64,000 nt of DNA from Streptomyces sp. DT2A-34 (lineage in GTDB: Bacteria; Actinomycetota; Actinomycetes; Streptomycetales; Streptomycetaceae), in the NCBI RefSeq assembly GCF_030499515.1, contig NZ_JASTWJ010000001.1:7172001-7236000 (forward strand), read 5' to 3'. The notes beneath the pieces were generated by a model, which worked only from the letters and a program-made list of their open reading frames with translations, was not told the DNA's origin and did not search any database. This document shows positions 34,906 through 42,866 of this stretch, one piece after another. Position numbers and translations under genes: made by a program. How positions within the stretch are numbered: the first letter of the stretch is position 1; every line of letters starts with the position of its first letter.

Positions 34906-35362
34906 CGCCGAAGGCCAGATGGAGGACCCGGGCGGACAGCAGCCAGGCGCCGTCCGGCGACCGGCGGAACGTGTCCTCGTAGTGGCCGACCTGGACCGGC
35001 GGGCCCGGCGGGATCAGGTCGCCCTCGTGGCCGTCGACGCGGTACGTCGTGAAGTACGAGGTCGCCGTCGCGGTGTCGGAGGACGTCACCGTGACGAGGA
35101 TGTTGGACATCAGGCGCCGCGAGAGACGGTCGGCGGGACGGGAGCCGAAGTACACGCGCAACGCGTCCCGCCCCTCGACCAGCCGCTCGCCCGCCGGCCA
35201 CTCCCAGGTGCCGTCCTCGGTGAACAGCTCGGCGACGGAGGCCGGTTCGCCGAGGTCGAGGCGGTGGACGAAGTCGACGACGATGCGCTCACAGGCGCGT
35301 TCGGCGAGAAGGTGTTCAAGGTGCTCAGGGTGGTCAAGGCGTTCACGGTGTCCCATGAGCAT
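34877..35362 (-). CDS. SnoaL-like (NTF2-fold) protein
   Basis: 161 residues from the ATG at 35362 (also ATG 35356). Pattern of SnoaL-like domains: Val-Asp-Phe-Val-His-Arg-Leu-Asp, Val-Ala-Glu-Leu-Phe-Thr-Glu-Asp-Gly-Thr-Trp-Glu-Trp-Pro, and late strands with Tyr-Glu-Asp-Thr-Phe-Arg. Many are isomerases, hydrolases or binding proteins for small hydrophobic compounds, including ketosteroid isomerase relatives. It follows the metallo-hydrolase by three bases and is coexpressed with it. No ribosome site; probably coupled. Confidence 0.8.
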   Translation of the reverse strand: MLMGHRERLDHPEHLEHLLAERACERIVVDFVHRLDLGEPASVAELFTEDGTWEWPAGERLVEGRDALRVYFGSRPADRLSRRLMSNILVTVTSSDTATATSYFTTYRVDGHEGDLIPPGPPVQVGHYEDTFRRSPDGAWLLSARVLHLAFGGPTPRPPRP

Positions 35363-35365
35363 GCA

Positions 35366-36409
35366 TTAAACGGCCACGTACGTCACCGGCTCACTCCCGG
35401 CCACCGCCTCCGCCCTCCCCAGCTTCACCAGCCGCCGCAGATGGGCCTCGGCCTCCGCGATCGCGATGTTCCGTGATCCGTACGGGATTTGGTCCCAGGG
35501 CCGGTTCCACTCCATGCGCTCGGCGAGCTGCCAAGGGGTGAGGGGGTCGGACAGCAGCGCCTGCAGTCCGGTGAGGCGTTCCTCGTGGTGGGTCAGCAAC
35601 TCCCGTACGCGGGCGGGCGCGTCGGTGAAGGCGTGCTGGTGGGCGGGGAGGATCTCGGCGGGGGTGAGGCGGCCGACGCGTTCGAGGGAGGCGAGGTAGT
35701 CGCCGAGGGGGTCGATGACGGTGGTGTCGTCAGGATCCTCGGGGTCCTCGTACAGGCCGATGTGCGGGGTGATCCCGGGGAGCAGGTGGTCGCCGGAGAA
35801 CAGGCGGCCGTGGCCCGGGAGTTGAGCGGGGTGGTCTTCCTCCAGGTGCAGGCAGACATGGCCGGGGGTGTGGCCCGGCGTCCAGATCGCGCGCAGGCGG
35901 CGGCCGGGGAGGTCGAGGAGTTCGCCGGGGACGATCTCGCGGTCGGGGGCGGCGGGGGAGAAGCCGGGGAGGGTGCCAGGGCGGCGCGCTGCGCGCAGGG
36001 GGGCCACGTGGGCGTGGGGGGCGCCGGCCGCCGTGAGCTTGTCCGCCATGTAGGAGAACCAGCGCTCGGGGCGGGTCGCGCGGGTGCGCCGTACGATCGC
36101 CGCGTCCGCCGCGTGCATCGCGATCCAGGCGCCGGAGGCCTCGCGCACCTTGCCCGACAGGCCGTGGTGGTCGGGGTGGTGGTGGGTGATCACCACGCCG
36201 TGGATCTCACCGGGGGCGGTGCCGCATGCCGTCAAGCCCTCGGTGAGGGTGTCCCAGGAGGCCGGGTCGTCCCAGCCGGTGTCGACGAGCACCGGGCCAC
36301 GGTCGGTGTCGACGACGTACACGAGGGTGTGGCCGAGCGGGTTGTCGGGGATGGGGACCTGGATGGACCGGACGCCGCCGCCGTGGTCGTGCGCCTGCGC
36401 CTGCGCCAT
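35366..36409 (-). CDS. Metallo-beta-lactamase-fold hydrolase
   Basis: 347 residues. Metal motif Thr-His-His-His-Pro-Asp-His-His (about 75-82), further ligands Gly-His-Thr-Pro-Gly-His (about 175-180) and Ser-Gly-Asp-His (about 204-207). A C-terminal helical region of about 100 residues (Leu-Pro-Ala-His-Gln-His onward) resembles that of LACTB2/RNase-like thioesterase MBLs. It probably hydrolyses an acyl thioester or lactone in the cytoplasm. A KstR-type operator is centred 56 bases upstream of the start, placing it in the steroid regulon. Confidence 0.87.
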   Translation of the reverse strand: MAQAQAHDHGGGVRSIQVPIPDNPLGHTLVYVVDTDRGPVLVDTGWDDPASWDTLTEGLTACGTAPGEIHGVVITHHHPDHHGLSGKVREASGAWIAMHAADAAIVRRTRATRPERWFSYMADKLTAAGAPHAHVAPLRAARRPGTLPGFSPAAPDREIVPGELLDLPGRRLRAIWTPGHTPGHVCLHLEEDHPAQLPGHGRLFSGDHLLPGITPHIGLYEDPEDPDDTTVIDPLGDYLASLERVGRLTPAEILPAHQHAFTDAPARVRELLTHHEERLTGLQALLSDPLTPWQLAERMEWNRPWDQIPYGSRNIAIAEAEAHLRRLVKLGRAEAVAGSEPVTYVAV

Positions 36410-36458
36410 GGGCTCCCCAATCGCCGCGACACGTTCCGGCCGACTCGGCCACTATAAC

Positions 36459-36472
36459 TAGAACGCGTTTCG
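36459..36472. promoter_or_regulatory. KstR-like operator upstream of the metallo-hydrolase
   Basis: TAGAACGCGTTTCG matches TnnAACnnGTTnnA except for the last base; CTAGAACGCG is shared with the sites at 26.2 and 58.2 kb. Confidence 0.65.
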
Positions 36473-36489
36473 ATGGGAGCTCGAGTCAT

Positions 36490-36756
36490 CTACCAGCAGT
36501 CCGGCGAGAGCGAGTGAGGGAAGTGCTCGCAGGGGATCCAGACCGGCATCTCGGCGGGCTCCGTCCGTCTGATGCGCTCGGGGGTCCAGAACTCCCTGAT
36601 CTCCCGCGGGCTCTTCGTCTCCCTGCTGACGGAAACTCCGTTGCCGTGCTGCACGTCGTCCCGGTTCGAGGCCATCCATACGGCGCCACAGGCGGCCGTC
36701 GTCAGGGCCGTCGCGAACACCGCCCACGCGCGCCCGAGCTCACGGTTTGCCGTCAT
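36490..36756 (-). CDS. Small exported hypothetical protein
   Basis: 88 residues, ATG at 36756 with a strong GGAGGAACG before it. The N terminus has a hydrophobic stretch (about 10-28) ending Ala-Ala-Cys-Gly, compatible with a lipobox or membrane anchor. The rest is polar with Ile-Pro-Cys-Glu-His-Phe-Pro-His-Ser near the end. No family recognised. It lies between the two KstR-like sites. Confidence 0.6.
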   Translation of the reverse strand: MTANRELGRAWAVFATALTTAACGAVWMASNRDDVQHGNGVSVSRETKSPREIREFWTPERIRRTEPAEMPVWIPCEHFPHSLSPDCW

Positions 36757-36825
36757 TCACCGTTCCTCCCCGTCGGCTTGATCAGCGTAGGCGTGATTGA
36801 TGTGCGATCCGTGGACTCCTCGTAG

Positions 36826-36843
36826 TGGAACTGGTATCAGTTC
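36826..36843. promoter_or_regulatory. Palindromic operator GAACTG-GTAT-CAGTTC upstream of aldehyde dehydrogenase
   Basis: Perfect 6-bp arms (36828-36833, 36838-36843). The frame TGGAACTGGTATCA (36826-36839) fits TnnAACnnGTTnnA with one mismatch. It is about 57 bases before the aldehyde dehydrogenase start. Confidence 0.6.
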
Positions 36844-36899
36844 TGAAACAGCGTCAGAAACCAAGGAAACCCGCTCCAGCTCCGCAGGAGGCGTCGGCC

Positions 36900-38357
36900 A
36901 TGACCGAGCTCGTGGAACACGGACAGCTGTTCATCGGCGGGGAGTTGACCGATCCCCTGGGCAAGGACGTCATCGAGGTGATCTCGCCGCACACGGAGGA
37001 GGTCATCGGACGCGTGCCGCACGCCTCGTCGGCGGACGTCGACCGGGCGGTCGCGGTGGCGCGGCGGGCGTTCGACGAGGGCCCCTGGCCGCGGATGTCG
37101 CTCGACGAGCGGATCGGGGTCGTCACCCGCATCAAGGACGGCATCGCCCTGCGCCACGAGGAGATCGCCCGCGTGATCTCCTCCGAGAACGGCTCCCCGT
37201 ACTCCTGGAGCGTCCTCGCCCAGGCGCTCGGCGCGATGATGGTGTGGGACGCGGCGATCACGGTCGCGCGGAACTTCACGTACGAGGAGCGGCGCGACGG
37301 CGTGCTGGGGAAGATCCTCGTGCGGCGCGAGCCGGTCGGGGTCGTCGCGGCAGTGGCCCCCTGGAACGTCCCGCAGTTCGTCGCCGCCGCCAAGCTCGCG
37401 CCCGCGCTGCTCACCGGCTGCACGGTGGTGCTCAAGCCGTCGCCGGAGTCGCCCCTGGACGCCTACCTCCTTGCGGAGATCGCGAAGGACGCGGGGCTGC
37501 CGGACGGGGTCCTGTCCATCCTCCCGGCGGACCGTGAGGTGAGCGAGTACCTGGTCGGGCACCCGGGGATCGACAAGGTCTCCTTCACCGGCTCGGTGGC
37601 GGCGGGCAAGCGGGTGATGGAGGTCGCGGCCCGCAATCTCACCCGGGTGACGCTGGAGTTGGGCGGCAAGTCGGCGGCCGTGGTCCTGCCGGACGCGGAC
37701 GTCGAGGCGACGGTCGCCGGTGTCGTCCCGGCGGCCTGGATGAACAACGGCCAGGCATGCGTGGCCCAGACCCGCATCCTCCTGCCCCGCTCCCGCTACG
37801 ACGAGTTCGCCGAGGCCTTCGCCGCGGCGGCGGGCGCGCTGGTGGTCGGCGACCCGCTGGACCCGGCGACCCAGGTGGGCCCGCTGGTGGCGCAGCGGCA
37901 GCAGCGCAGGAACCTCGACTACATCCGCATCGGTCAGGAGGAGGGCGCGAAGATCCTGACCGGCGGCGGGCGCCCGCAGGGGCTGGAGCGGGGCTGGTAC
38001 GTCGAGCCGACGCTCTTCGGGGACGTCGACAACTCGATGCGGATCGCACGCGAGGAGATCTTCGGCCCCGTGATCTGCCTGCTCCCCTACGGGGACGAGT
38101 CCGAGGCCGTGAAGATCGCCAACGACTCCGACTACGGCCTGAGCGGCAGCGTCTGGACGGCCGACACCGCGCACGGCATCGAGGTCGCCCGCCAGGTCCG
38201 TACCGGCACGTACTCGGTGAACACCTTCAGCCTGGACATGCTGGGCCCGTTCGGCGGCTACAAGAACTCCGGGCTGGGACGCGAATTCGGTCCCGAGGGC
38301 TTCGGCGAATACCTGGAGCACAAGATGATCCACCTCCCGGCGGGCTGGGAGGCCTAG
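36900..38357 (+). CDS. NAD-dependent aldehyde dehydrogenase
   Basis: 485 residues from the ATG at 36900 with AGGAGG nine bases before it. Catalytic Glu lies in Leu-Glu-Leu-Gly-Gly-Lys (about 247-252) and catalytic Cys in Asn-Asn-Gly-Gln-Ala-Cys-Val-Ala (about 281-288). Pro-Trp-Asn-Val-Pro (about 151-155) and Phe-Thr-Gly-Ser bind the nucleotide. It oxidises an aldehyde to an acid. Given the operator and the ferredoxin gene three bases downstream, the natural substrate may be a steroid side-chain aldehyde made by a P450 such as CYP125 (inference). Confidence 0.9.
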   Translation: MTELVEHGQLFIGGELTDPLGKDVIEVISPHTEEVIGRVPHASSADVDRAVAVARRAFDEGPWPRMSLDERIGVVTRIKDGIALRHEEIARVISSENGSPYSWSVLAQALGAMMVWDAAITVARNFTYEERRDGVLGKILVRREPVGVVAAVAPWNVPQFVAAAKLAPALLTGCTVVLKPSPESPLDAYLLAEIAKDAGLPDGVLSILPADREVSEYLVGHPGIDKVSFTGSVAAGKRVMEVAARNLTRVTLELGGKSAAVVLPDADVEATVAGVVPAAWMNNGQACVAQTRILLPRSRYDEFAEAFAAAAGALVVGDPLDPATQVGPLVAQRQQRRNLDYIRIGQEEGAKILTGGGRPQGLERGWYVEPTLFGDVDNSMRIAREEIFGPVICLLPYGDESEAVKIANDSDYGLSGSVWTADTAHGIEVARQVRTGTYSVNTFSLDMLGPFGGYKNSGLGREFGPEGFGEYLEHKMIHLPAGWEA

Positions 38358-38360
38358 GGG

Positions 38361-38594
38361 ATGGGCGACCGCTGGCGCGTCGAGGTCGACCGGTCGGTGT
38401 GCATCGGCTCGGCCCAGTGCGTCCACCACGCCCCCGACGGCTTCCGCCTCGACACCGGCCGGCAGTCCCATCCGGCCGACCCGGAGACCGACGCGAACGA
38501 GAAGGTCCTGGCCGCGGCGGAGAGCTGCCCGGTGGAGGCGATCGTGATCACGCTGCTGGGGGGCGGGGAGCCGGTGTTCCCTCCGGAGGAATAA
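38361..38594 (+). CDS. [3Fe-4S] ferredoxin
   Basis: 77 residues. Cluster ligands are Cys14 and Cys20 (Cys-Ile-Gly-Ser-Ala-Gln-Cys, with no middle Cys, so 3Fe-4S rather than 4Fe-4S) and a third Cys in Ser-Cys-Pro-Val-Glu-Ala near residue 56. Such small ferredoxins donate electrons to P450s in actinomycetes. It is cotranscribed with the aldehyde dehydrogenase and is the only ferredoxin seen near cyp125 in this window. Confidence 0.92.
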   Translation: MGDRWRVEVDRSVCIGSAQCVHHAPDGFRLDTGRQSHPADPETDANEKVLAAAESCPVEAIVITLLGGGEPVFPPEE

Positions 38595-38657
38595 CGCCCG
38601 AAAAAATTACATTTGAGGGGTTTCATTCCCGGCCGCACGCTCTATCCTGGTTATAGG

Positions 38658-38850
38658 CCTACGGGACGAGTGAGGGAGTTCGAACCGGAGTAGCCGACTC
38701 TGGCAGGAAGTAGAAGGCTTCCGCTGGGGCCGACGTCGACGGTCCGGGCTGAGAGGCCGGAAAGTCGGAAGACCGAGAGGTCGGAAGACCGGAAGGCGAC
38801 CCCCATCACCTGATCCGGGTAATACCGGCGAAGGGAACCCGTCTCGTAGG
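38658..38850 (+). promoter_or_regulatory. TPP riboswitch without a thiamine gene
   Basis: CTGAGA at 38749-38754 and ACCTGATCCGGGTAATACCG from 38808 followed by GCGAAGGGA are the invariant THI-box elements. CCTACGGGAC (38658-38667) pairs along its whole length with GTCTCGTAGG (38841-38850) as P1. A TATCCT box at 38643 would start transcription near the 5' end. Eleven bases after P1 is a hairpin with TTCTT. Then comes the 3' end of kstR on the opposite strand; no ORF follows on the plus strand. Confidence 0.9.
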
Positions 38851-38860
38851 TCATTCGTGT

Positions 38861-38890
38861 GCCCGGACGCCTCGTGCGGCCGGGCTTCTT
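38861..38890 (+). terminator. Terminator-like hairpin after the TPP riboswitch
   Basis: GCCCGG (38861-38866) pairs with CCGGGC (38880-38885), with an inner CGC/GCG, then TTCTT. It may be the riboswitch's own terminator and may also end kstR transcription from the other side. Confidence 0.65.
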
Positions 38891-39507
38891 CATGTGTCCG
38901 TGGGTGCCGTCAGGTCGATCAGGCGGCACACCGTCTCGATGTCGATCTTCACCTGGGCGATCGAGGCGCGGCCCGAGAGCCAGGTGATCAGGGCCGAGTG
39001 CCAGGTGTGCTCGATGACGCGGACGGCGGAGAGCTGCTCGGGTGTCGGGTTCTCCAGGCCCATGGCGTCCAGGATGATCACCGTGGTCTGGCGGGATACC
39101 TGGTCGACCTCGGGGGAGACGCTGCGGTCGGCGAAGGTCAGGGCCCGGACCATGGCGTCGGCCAGATGCGGCTCGCGCTGCAGGGCGCGGAACGCGCGCA
39201 TCAGGGTCTCCGCGACCCGCTCCGCCGCCGTCTCCCCCTGCGGCGGCTTCTTCCGCAGCGTGCCGTGCATGTGCTCCAGCTGGTCCTGCATCGTGGCGAC
39301 CAGCAGATGCACCTTGGACGGGAAGTAGCGGTACAGCGTGCCCAGCGCCACCTGCGAGGACTCCGCGACCTCCCGCATCTGTACGGCGTCGAAACCACCC
39401 CGGCTGGCGAGCTGCGCGCTGGCGTGCAGGATGCGCCGCCGACGGGCCTCCTGCCGCTCGGTGAGGGGCGGTGAGGCAGGGCTTGCGCTACTGGCTTCCG
39501 CAGGCAT
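38890..39507 (-). CDS. kstR: TetR-family regulator KstR
   Basis: 205 residues from the ATG at 39507; in-frame starts up to 39594 would add residues without similarity. The DNA-binding region (Glu-Ala-Arg-Arg-Arg-Arg-Ile-Leu, Gly-Gly-Phe-Asp-Ala-Val-Gln-Met-Arg-Glu-Val-Ala, Leu-Gly-Thr-Leu-Tyr-Arg-Tyr-Phe-Pro-Ser-Lys-Val-His-Leu-Leu) is almost that of Mycobacterium tuberculosis KstR, which represses cholesterol genes and is released by steroid CoA thioesters. The C-terminal domain also follows KstR (Ala-Phe-Arg-Ala-Leu-Gln-Arg; Thr-Phe-Ala-Asp; Glu-Val-Asp-Gln-Val). An exact operator match lies upstream, implying autoregulation. Confidence 0.88.
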   Translation of the reverse strand: MPAEASSASPASPPLTERQEARRRRILHASAQLASRGGFDAVQMREVAESSQVALGTLYRYFPSKVHLLVATMQDQLEHMHGTLRKKPPQGETAAERVAETLMRAFRALQREPHLADAMVRALTFADRSVSPEVDQVSRQTTVIILDAMGLENPTPEQLSAVRVIEHTWHSALITWLSGRASIAQVKIDIETVCRLIDLTAPTDT

Positions 39508-39649
39508 GGATCCCGTTCCGTGACAGTCGGTGAGGCTGAGTGACCGGACAGAGCATGCCAGGGCGTCGGCCGTGGCGTGAATCACCTGATCCATCGCTCA
39601 CAGCGGCGCTACCTGCCGGTAGATTCAGAGCCTCTTGAACGATCAAGTC

Positions 39650-39663
39650 TGAAACTTGTTCTA
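39650..39663. promoter_or_regulatory. KstR operator, exact match, upstream of kstR
   Basis: TGAAACTTGTTCTA fits TnnAACnnGTTnnA at every fixed position. A further inverted repeat CTTGA-ACGA-TCAAG precedes it (39634-39647). The site is in the kstR / glycosyltransferase divergent region. Confidence 0.75.
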
Positions 39664-39727
39664 GATTAACGTCCCGCGTAATGTCGCGGGACATCGCAGG
39701 GAGAACGCAGGGAGAAGGGGGTCCGGA

Positions 39728-42034
39728 GTGACCGCTGAGGCCAGGGAGGCCGGGCCCGCGGAGGACCCTGCCGCTGACGGCGAGCGACCGCTCGACATCG
39801 CGCTTCTCACCTATAAAGGGAACCCGTTCTGCGGCGGCCAGGGTGTCTATGTACGGCACCTCTCCCGCGAGCTGGCCCGCCTCGGCCACCGCGTCGAGGT
39901 CATCGGCTCCCAGCCCTACCCCGTCCTCGACGAGGGCGCGGAGTACGCGGGCCGGCTGACCCTCACCGAGCTCCCCAGCCTCGACCTCTACCGCCAGCCC
40001 GACCCCTTCCGCACCCCGAAGCGCGACGAGTACCGCGACTGGATCGACGCGCTGGAAGTGGCGACCATGTGGACCGGCGGCTTCCCCGAGCCGCTGACCT
40101 TCTCGCTGCGCGCCCGCCGCCATCTGCGCGCCCGGCGAGGCGACTTCGACGTCGTACACGACAACCAGACGCTGGGATACGGGTTGCTGGGCGAGGTCGG
40201 CGCCCCGCTCGTCACCACCATCCACCACCCCATCACCGTGGACCGGCAGCTGGAGCTGGACGCGGCCGAGGGCTGGCAGCGGCGGATGTCGGTGCGCCGG
40301 TGGTACGCCTTCACCCGCATGCAGAAGCGGGTGGCGCGCCGCCTGCCCTCGGTGCTGACCGTGTCGGGTACGTCCCGCGCGGAGATCGTCGACCACCTCG
40401 GCGTACGGCAGGACCGTATCCACGTCGTGCACATCGGCGCGGACACCGACCTGTTCTCGCCGGACGCGTCGGTACGGCAGATCCCCGGCCGCATCGTGAC
40501 CACGTCCAGCGCCGATGTCCCGCTGAAGGGCCTGGTCTTCCTCGTCGAGGCACTCGCCAAGGTCCGCACCGAGCACCCCGACGCCCACCTCGTCGTCGTC
40601 GGCAAGCGGCCCGAGGAGGGGCCCGTCGCGCAGGCCGTCGAGCGGTACGGCCTCGAAGGCGCCGTCGAGTTCGTCAAGGGCATCTCCGACGCGGAGCTCG
40701 TCGACCTGGTGCGCTCGGCGCAGGTGGCGTGTGTGCCGTCGCTGTACGAGGGCTTCTCCCTGCCGGCCGCCGAGGCCATGGCCACGGGGACGCCGCTGGT
40801 CGCCACGACCGGCGGCGCGATCCCGGAGGTGGCCGGGCGGGACGGCGAGACATGCCTGGCGGTGCCGCCGGGGGACCCCGGGGCGCTGGCCGCCGGCCTG
40901 GGCCGCCTGCTGGGGGACGCGGAACTGCGCGACCGCTTGGGCGCGGCCGGCCGAGAGCGGGTCCTACGGAACTTCACCTGGGCGAAGGCCGCCGAGGGCA
41001 CGGTGGCCCGGTACCGCGAGGCCATAGCCCGCTCCGCGCGCCCGGATTCCGGCCGCTCCACGGCCCCGGCCTCCGGCCGCTCCACGGCCCCGGCCTCCAG
41101 CCGCTCCACGGCACCAGCGATGGCCCGCTCCGCGCGCCGGACCCCCGACCTCTCCGCGGCCTCGACAGCTGCCGCAGCGGCAAGGGTGGCCCGAGCCGCG
41201 ACCAACGGCGAGCTCGCCCGCGTGGCGGAGGCGGCCGGGGCTGGTGAGTCTGCCCGCGTGGCGGAGGCGAGCGGGGCTGGTGAGTCCGTCCGCGGGACCG
41301 GGGCCGCGAAGAGCGGCGAGTCTGCCCGCGTGGCGGAGGCGGTCGGGGCTGGTGAGTCTGCCCGCGTGGCGGAGGCGACCATGGCTGGCGAGTCCGTCCG
41401 CGGGTCCCGAGCCGCGACCAACGGCGAGTCCGTCCGCGTGGCGGAGGCGGTCGGGGCTGGTGAGTCTGCCCGCGGGACCGAGGCCGCCAAGAACAGCGAG
41501 TCCGCCCAGCTGGCCGGGGCCGCGAAGAGCGGCGAGTCCGTCCGCGTGGCGGAGGCGGTCGGGGCTGGTGAGTCTGCCCGCGTGGCCGGGGCGACCATGG
41601 CTGGCGAGTCCGTCCGCGGGTCCGGGGCCGCGAAGAGCGGCGAGTCTGCCCGCGTGGCGGAGGCGGTCGGGGCCGGTGATTCCGCCCGCGTGGCGGAGGC
41701 GGTCGGGGCTGGTGAGTCTGCCCGCGTGGCGGAGGCGGTCGGGGCCGGTGATTCCGCCCGCGTGGCCGAGGTGGCCGGGGCTGGTGATTCCGCCCGCGGG
41801 ACCGGGGCCGCGAAGAGCGGTGAGTCTGCCCGCGTGGCGGAGGCGGTTGGGGCTGGTGAGTCTGCCCGTGTGGCGGAGGCGACCATGGCTGGCGAGTCCG
41901 CCTGCGGGACCGGGGCCGCCAAGAACGGTGAGCCCGCCCGACTGGCCGAGGCCGCCAAGGCTGGCGAGTCCGCCCGTGTCACCGAGGCCGCCAGGGCCGG
42001 TGAGCCCGCCCGCGTCACCGAGGCCGCCCAGTGA
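39728..42034 (+). CDS. GT4-family glycosyltransferase with 23 tandem 12-residue C-terminal repeats
   Basis: 768 residues. Residues 20-435 are a complete GT-B fold retaining glycosyltransferase: Asn-Pro-Phe-Cys-Gly-Gly-Gln-Gly-Val-Tyr at the acceptor site, Val-His-Ile-Gly-Ala-Asp-Thr, and the donor-site Pro-Ser-Leu-Tyr-Glu-Gly-Phe-Ser-Leu-Pro-Ala-Ala-Glu (about 337-349). After three Ser-Gly-Arg-Ser-Thr-Ala-Pro-Ala repeats the chain continues as 23 full copies of a 12-mer, typical unit Ala-Arg-Val-Ala-Glu-Ala-Val-Gly-Ala-Gly-Glu-Ser, and ends in a partial copy. It probably uses a nucleotide sugar; the acceptor is unknown. First gene of a three-gene operon. Confidence 0.88.
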   Translation: MTAEAREAGPAEDPAADGERPLDIALLTYKGNPFCGGQGVYVRHLSRELARLGHRVEVIGSQPYPVLDEGAEYAGRLTLTELPSLDLYRQPDPFRTPKRDEYRDWIDALEVATMWTGGFPEPLTFSLRARRHLRARRGDFDVVHDNQTLGYGLLGEVGAPLVTTIHHPITVDRQLELDAAEGWQRRMSVRRWYAFTRMQKRVARRLPSVLTVSGTSRAEIVDHLGVRQDRIHVVHIGADTDLFSPDASVRQIPGRIVTTSSADVPLKGLVFLVEALAKVRTEHPDAHLVVVGKRPEEGPVAQAVERYGLEGAVEFVKGISDAELVDLVRSAQVACVPSLYEGFSLPAAEAMATGTPLVATTGGAIPEVAGRDGETCLAVPPGDPGALAAGLGRLLGDAELRDRLGAAGRERVLRNFTWAKAAEGTVARYREAIARSARPDSGRSTAPASGRSTAPASSRSTAPAMARSARRTPDLSAASTAAAAARVARAATNGELARVAEAAGAGESARVAEASGAGESVRGTGAAKSGESARVAEAVGAGESARVAEATMAGESVRGSRAATNGESVRVAEAVGAGESARGTEAAKNSESAQLAGAAKSGESVRVAEAVGAGESARVAGATMAGESVRGSGAAKSGESARVAEAVGAGDSARVAEAVGAGESARVAEAVGAGDSARVAEVAGAGDSARGTGAAKSGESARVAEAVGAGESARVAEATMAGESACGTGAAKNGEPARLAEAAKAGESARVTEAARAGEPARVTEAAQ
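41180..42031 (+). repeat. 36-bp coding tandem repeats, 23 full copies plus a partial
   Basis: Period exactly 36 bases, always in frame. Unit variants recur in higher-order blocks (for example AVGAGES / ATMAGES / VRGS-AA units at copies 5-7, 11-13 and 19-21), showing expansion by block duplication. Strong slippage potential makes copy number likely to vary between strains. Confidence 0.95.
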
Positions 42035-42098
42035 GCGCCGTGCACACGACCATCGACCCCCGCCCCTCCGACAGTTCCGACCGCGAAAGCAGGCCCAC

Positions 42099-42866
42099 GT
42101 GCTGACCGTCGACTTCTCCCGGTTCCCGCTCGCCCCGGGCGACCGCGTCCTGGACCTCGGCTGCGGTGCCGGCCGGCACGCGTTCGAGTGTTACCGGCGC
42201 GGCGCCCAGGTCGTGGCGCTGGACCAGAACGGTGAGGAGATCCGCGAGGTCGCGAAGTGGTTCGCGGCGATGAAGGAAGCGGGGGAGGCTCCGGAGGGGG
42301 CCACGGCCACCGCCATGGAGGGCGATGCCCTCGCGCTGCCCTTCCCCGACGAGTCCTTCGACGTCGTGATCATCTCCGAGGTCATGGAGCACATCCCGGA
42401 CGACAAGGGCGTCCTCGCCGAGATGGTGCGGGTGCTCAAGCCCGGCGGCCGTATCGCCATCACCGTGCCCCGCTACGGCCCCGAGAAGGTCTGCTGGACG
42501 CTGTCCGACGCCTACCACGAGGTCGAGGGCGGCCACATCCGCATCTACAAGGCGGACGAACTGCTGGCGAAGATCCGCGAGGCCGGCCTGAAGCCGTACG
42601 GCACCCACCACGCGCACGCGCTGCACTCGCCCTACTGGTGGCTGAAGTGCGCGTTCGGCGTCGACAACGACAAGGCGCTGCCGGTGCGGGCGTACCACAA
42701 GCTGCTGGTCTGGGACATCATGAAGAAACCGCTGGCCACCCGGGTCGCCGAACAGGCGCTGAACCCGCTGATCGGCAAGAGCTTCGTGGCGTACGCGACC
42801 AAGCCGCACCTACCGCGTCTTTCCGAGAACTCCGAGAACTCCGAGAACGAGGCGGCCGCCAAGTGA
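42099..42866 (+). CDS. Class I SAM-dependent methyltransferase
   Basis: 255 residues from the GTG at 42099. Motif I Val-Leu-Asp-Leu-Gly-Cys-Gly-Ala-Gly-Arg (about 17-26), motif II Val-Val-Ala-Leu-Asp-Gln-Asn, motif IV Phe-Asp-Val-Val-Ile-Ile-Ser-Glu-Val-Met-Glu-His-Ile, then Leu-Lys-Pro-Gly-Gly-Arg-Ile. The C-terminal part (Ala-Leu-His-Ser-Pro-Tyr-Trp-Trp-Leu-Lys) is characteristic of this operon's methyltransferase. The ribosome site is weak. A 24-codon frame from a GTG overlapping the glycosyltransferase stop runs just before it in another frame and may be the displaced natural N terminus. The stop overlaps the next GTG. Confidence 0.87.
   Translation: MLTVDFSRFPLAPGDRVLDLGCGAGRHAFECYRRGAQVVALDQNGEEIREVAKWFAAMKEAGEAPEGATATAMEGDALALPFPDESFDVVIISEVMEHIPDDKGVLAEMVRVLKPGGRIAITVPRYGPEKVCWTLSDAYHEVEGGHIRIYKADELLAKIREAGLKPYGTHHAHALHSPYWWLKCAFGVDNDKALPVRAYHKLLVWDIMKKPLATRVAEQALNPLIGKSFVAYATKPHLPRLSENSENSENEAAAK

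Noticed and set aside
36837..38471. Long minus-strand frame opposite the aldehyde dehydrogenase
   Set aside because: Antisense shadow; the sense frame has all catalytic residues.
38857..39474. Protein gene controlled by the TPP riboswitch
   Set aside because: The only plus-strand frame is antisense to kstR, without similarity or a proper ribosome site.
41180..42031. CRISPR array
   Set aside because: Repeats are contiguous, coding and without unique spacers; no cas genes.
39988..42045. Long open frame on the minus strand opposite the glycosyltransferase repeats
   Set aside because: It mirrors the 36-bp repeats and GC codon bias, has no ribosome site and no domain; the plus-strand frame is a recognisable enzyme.
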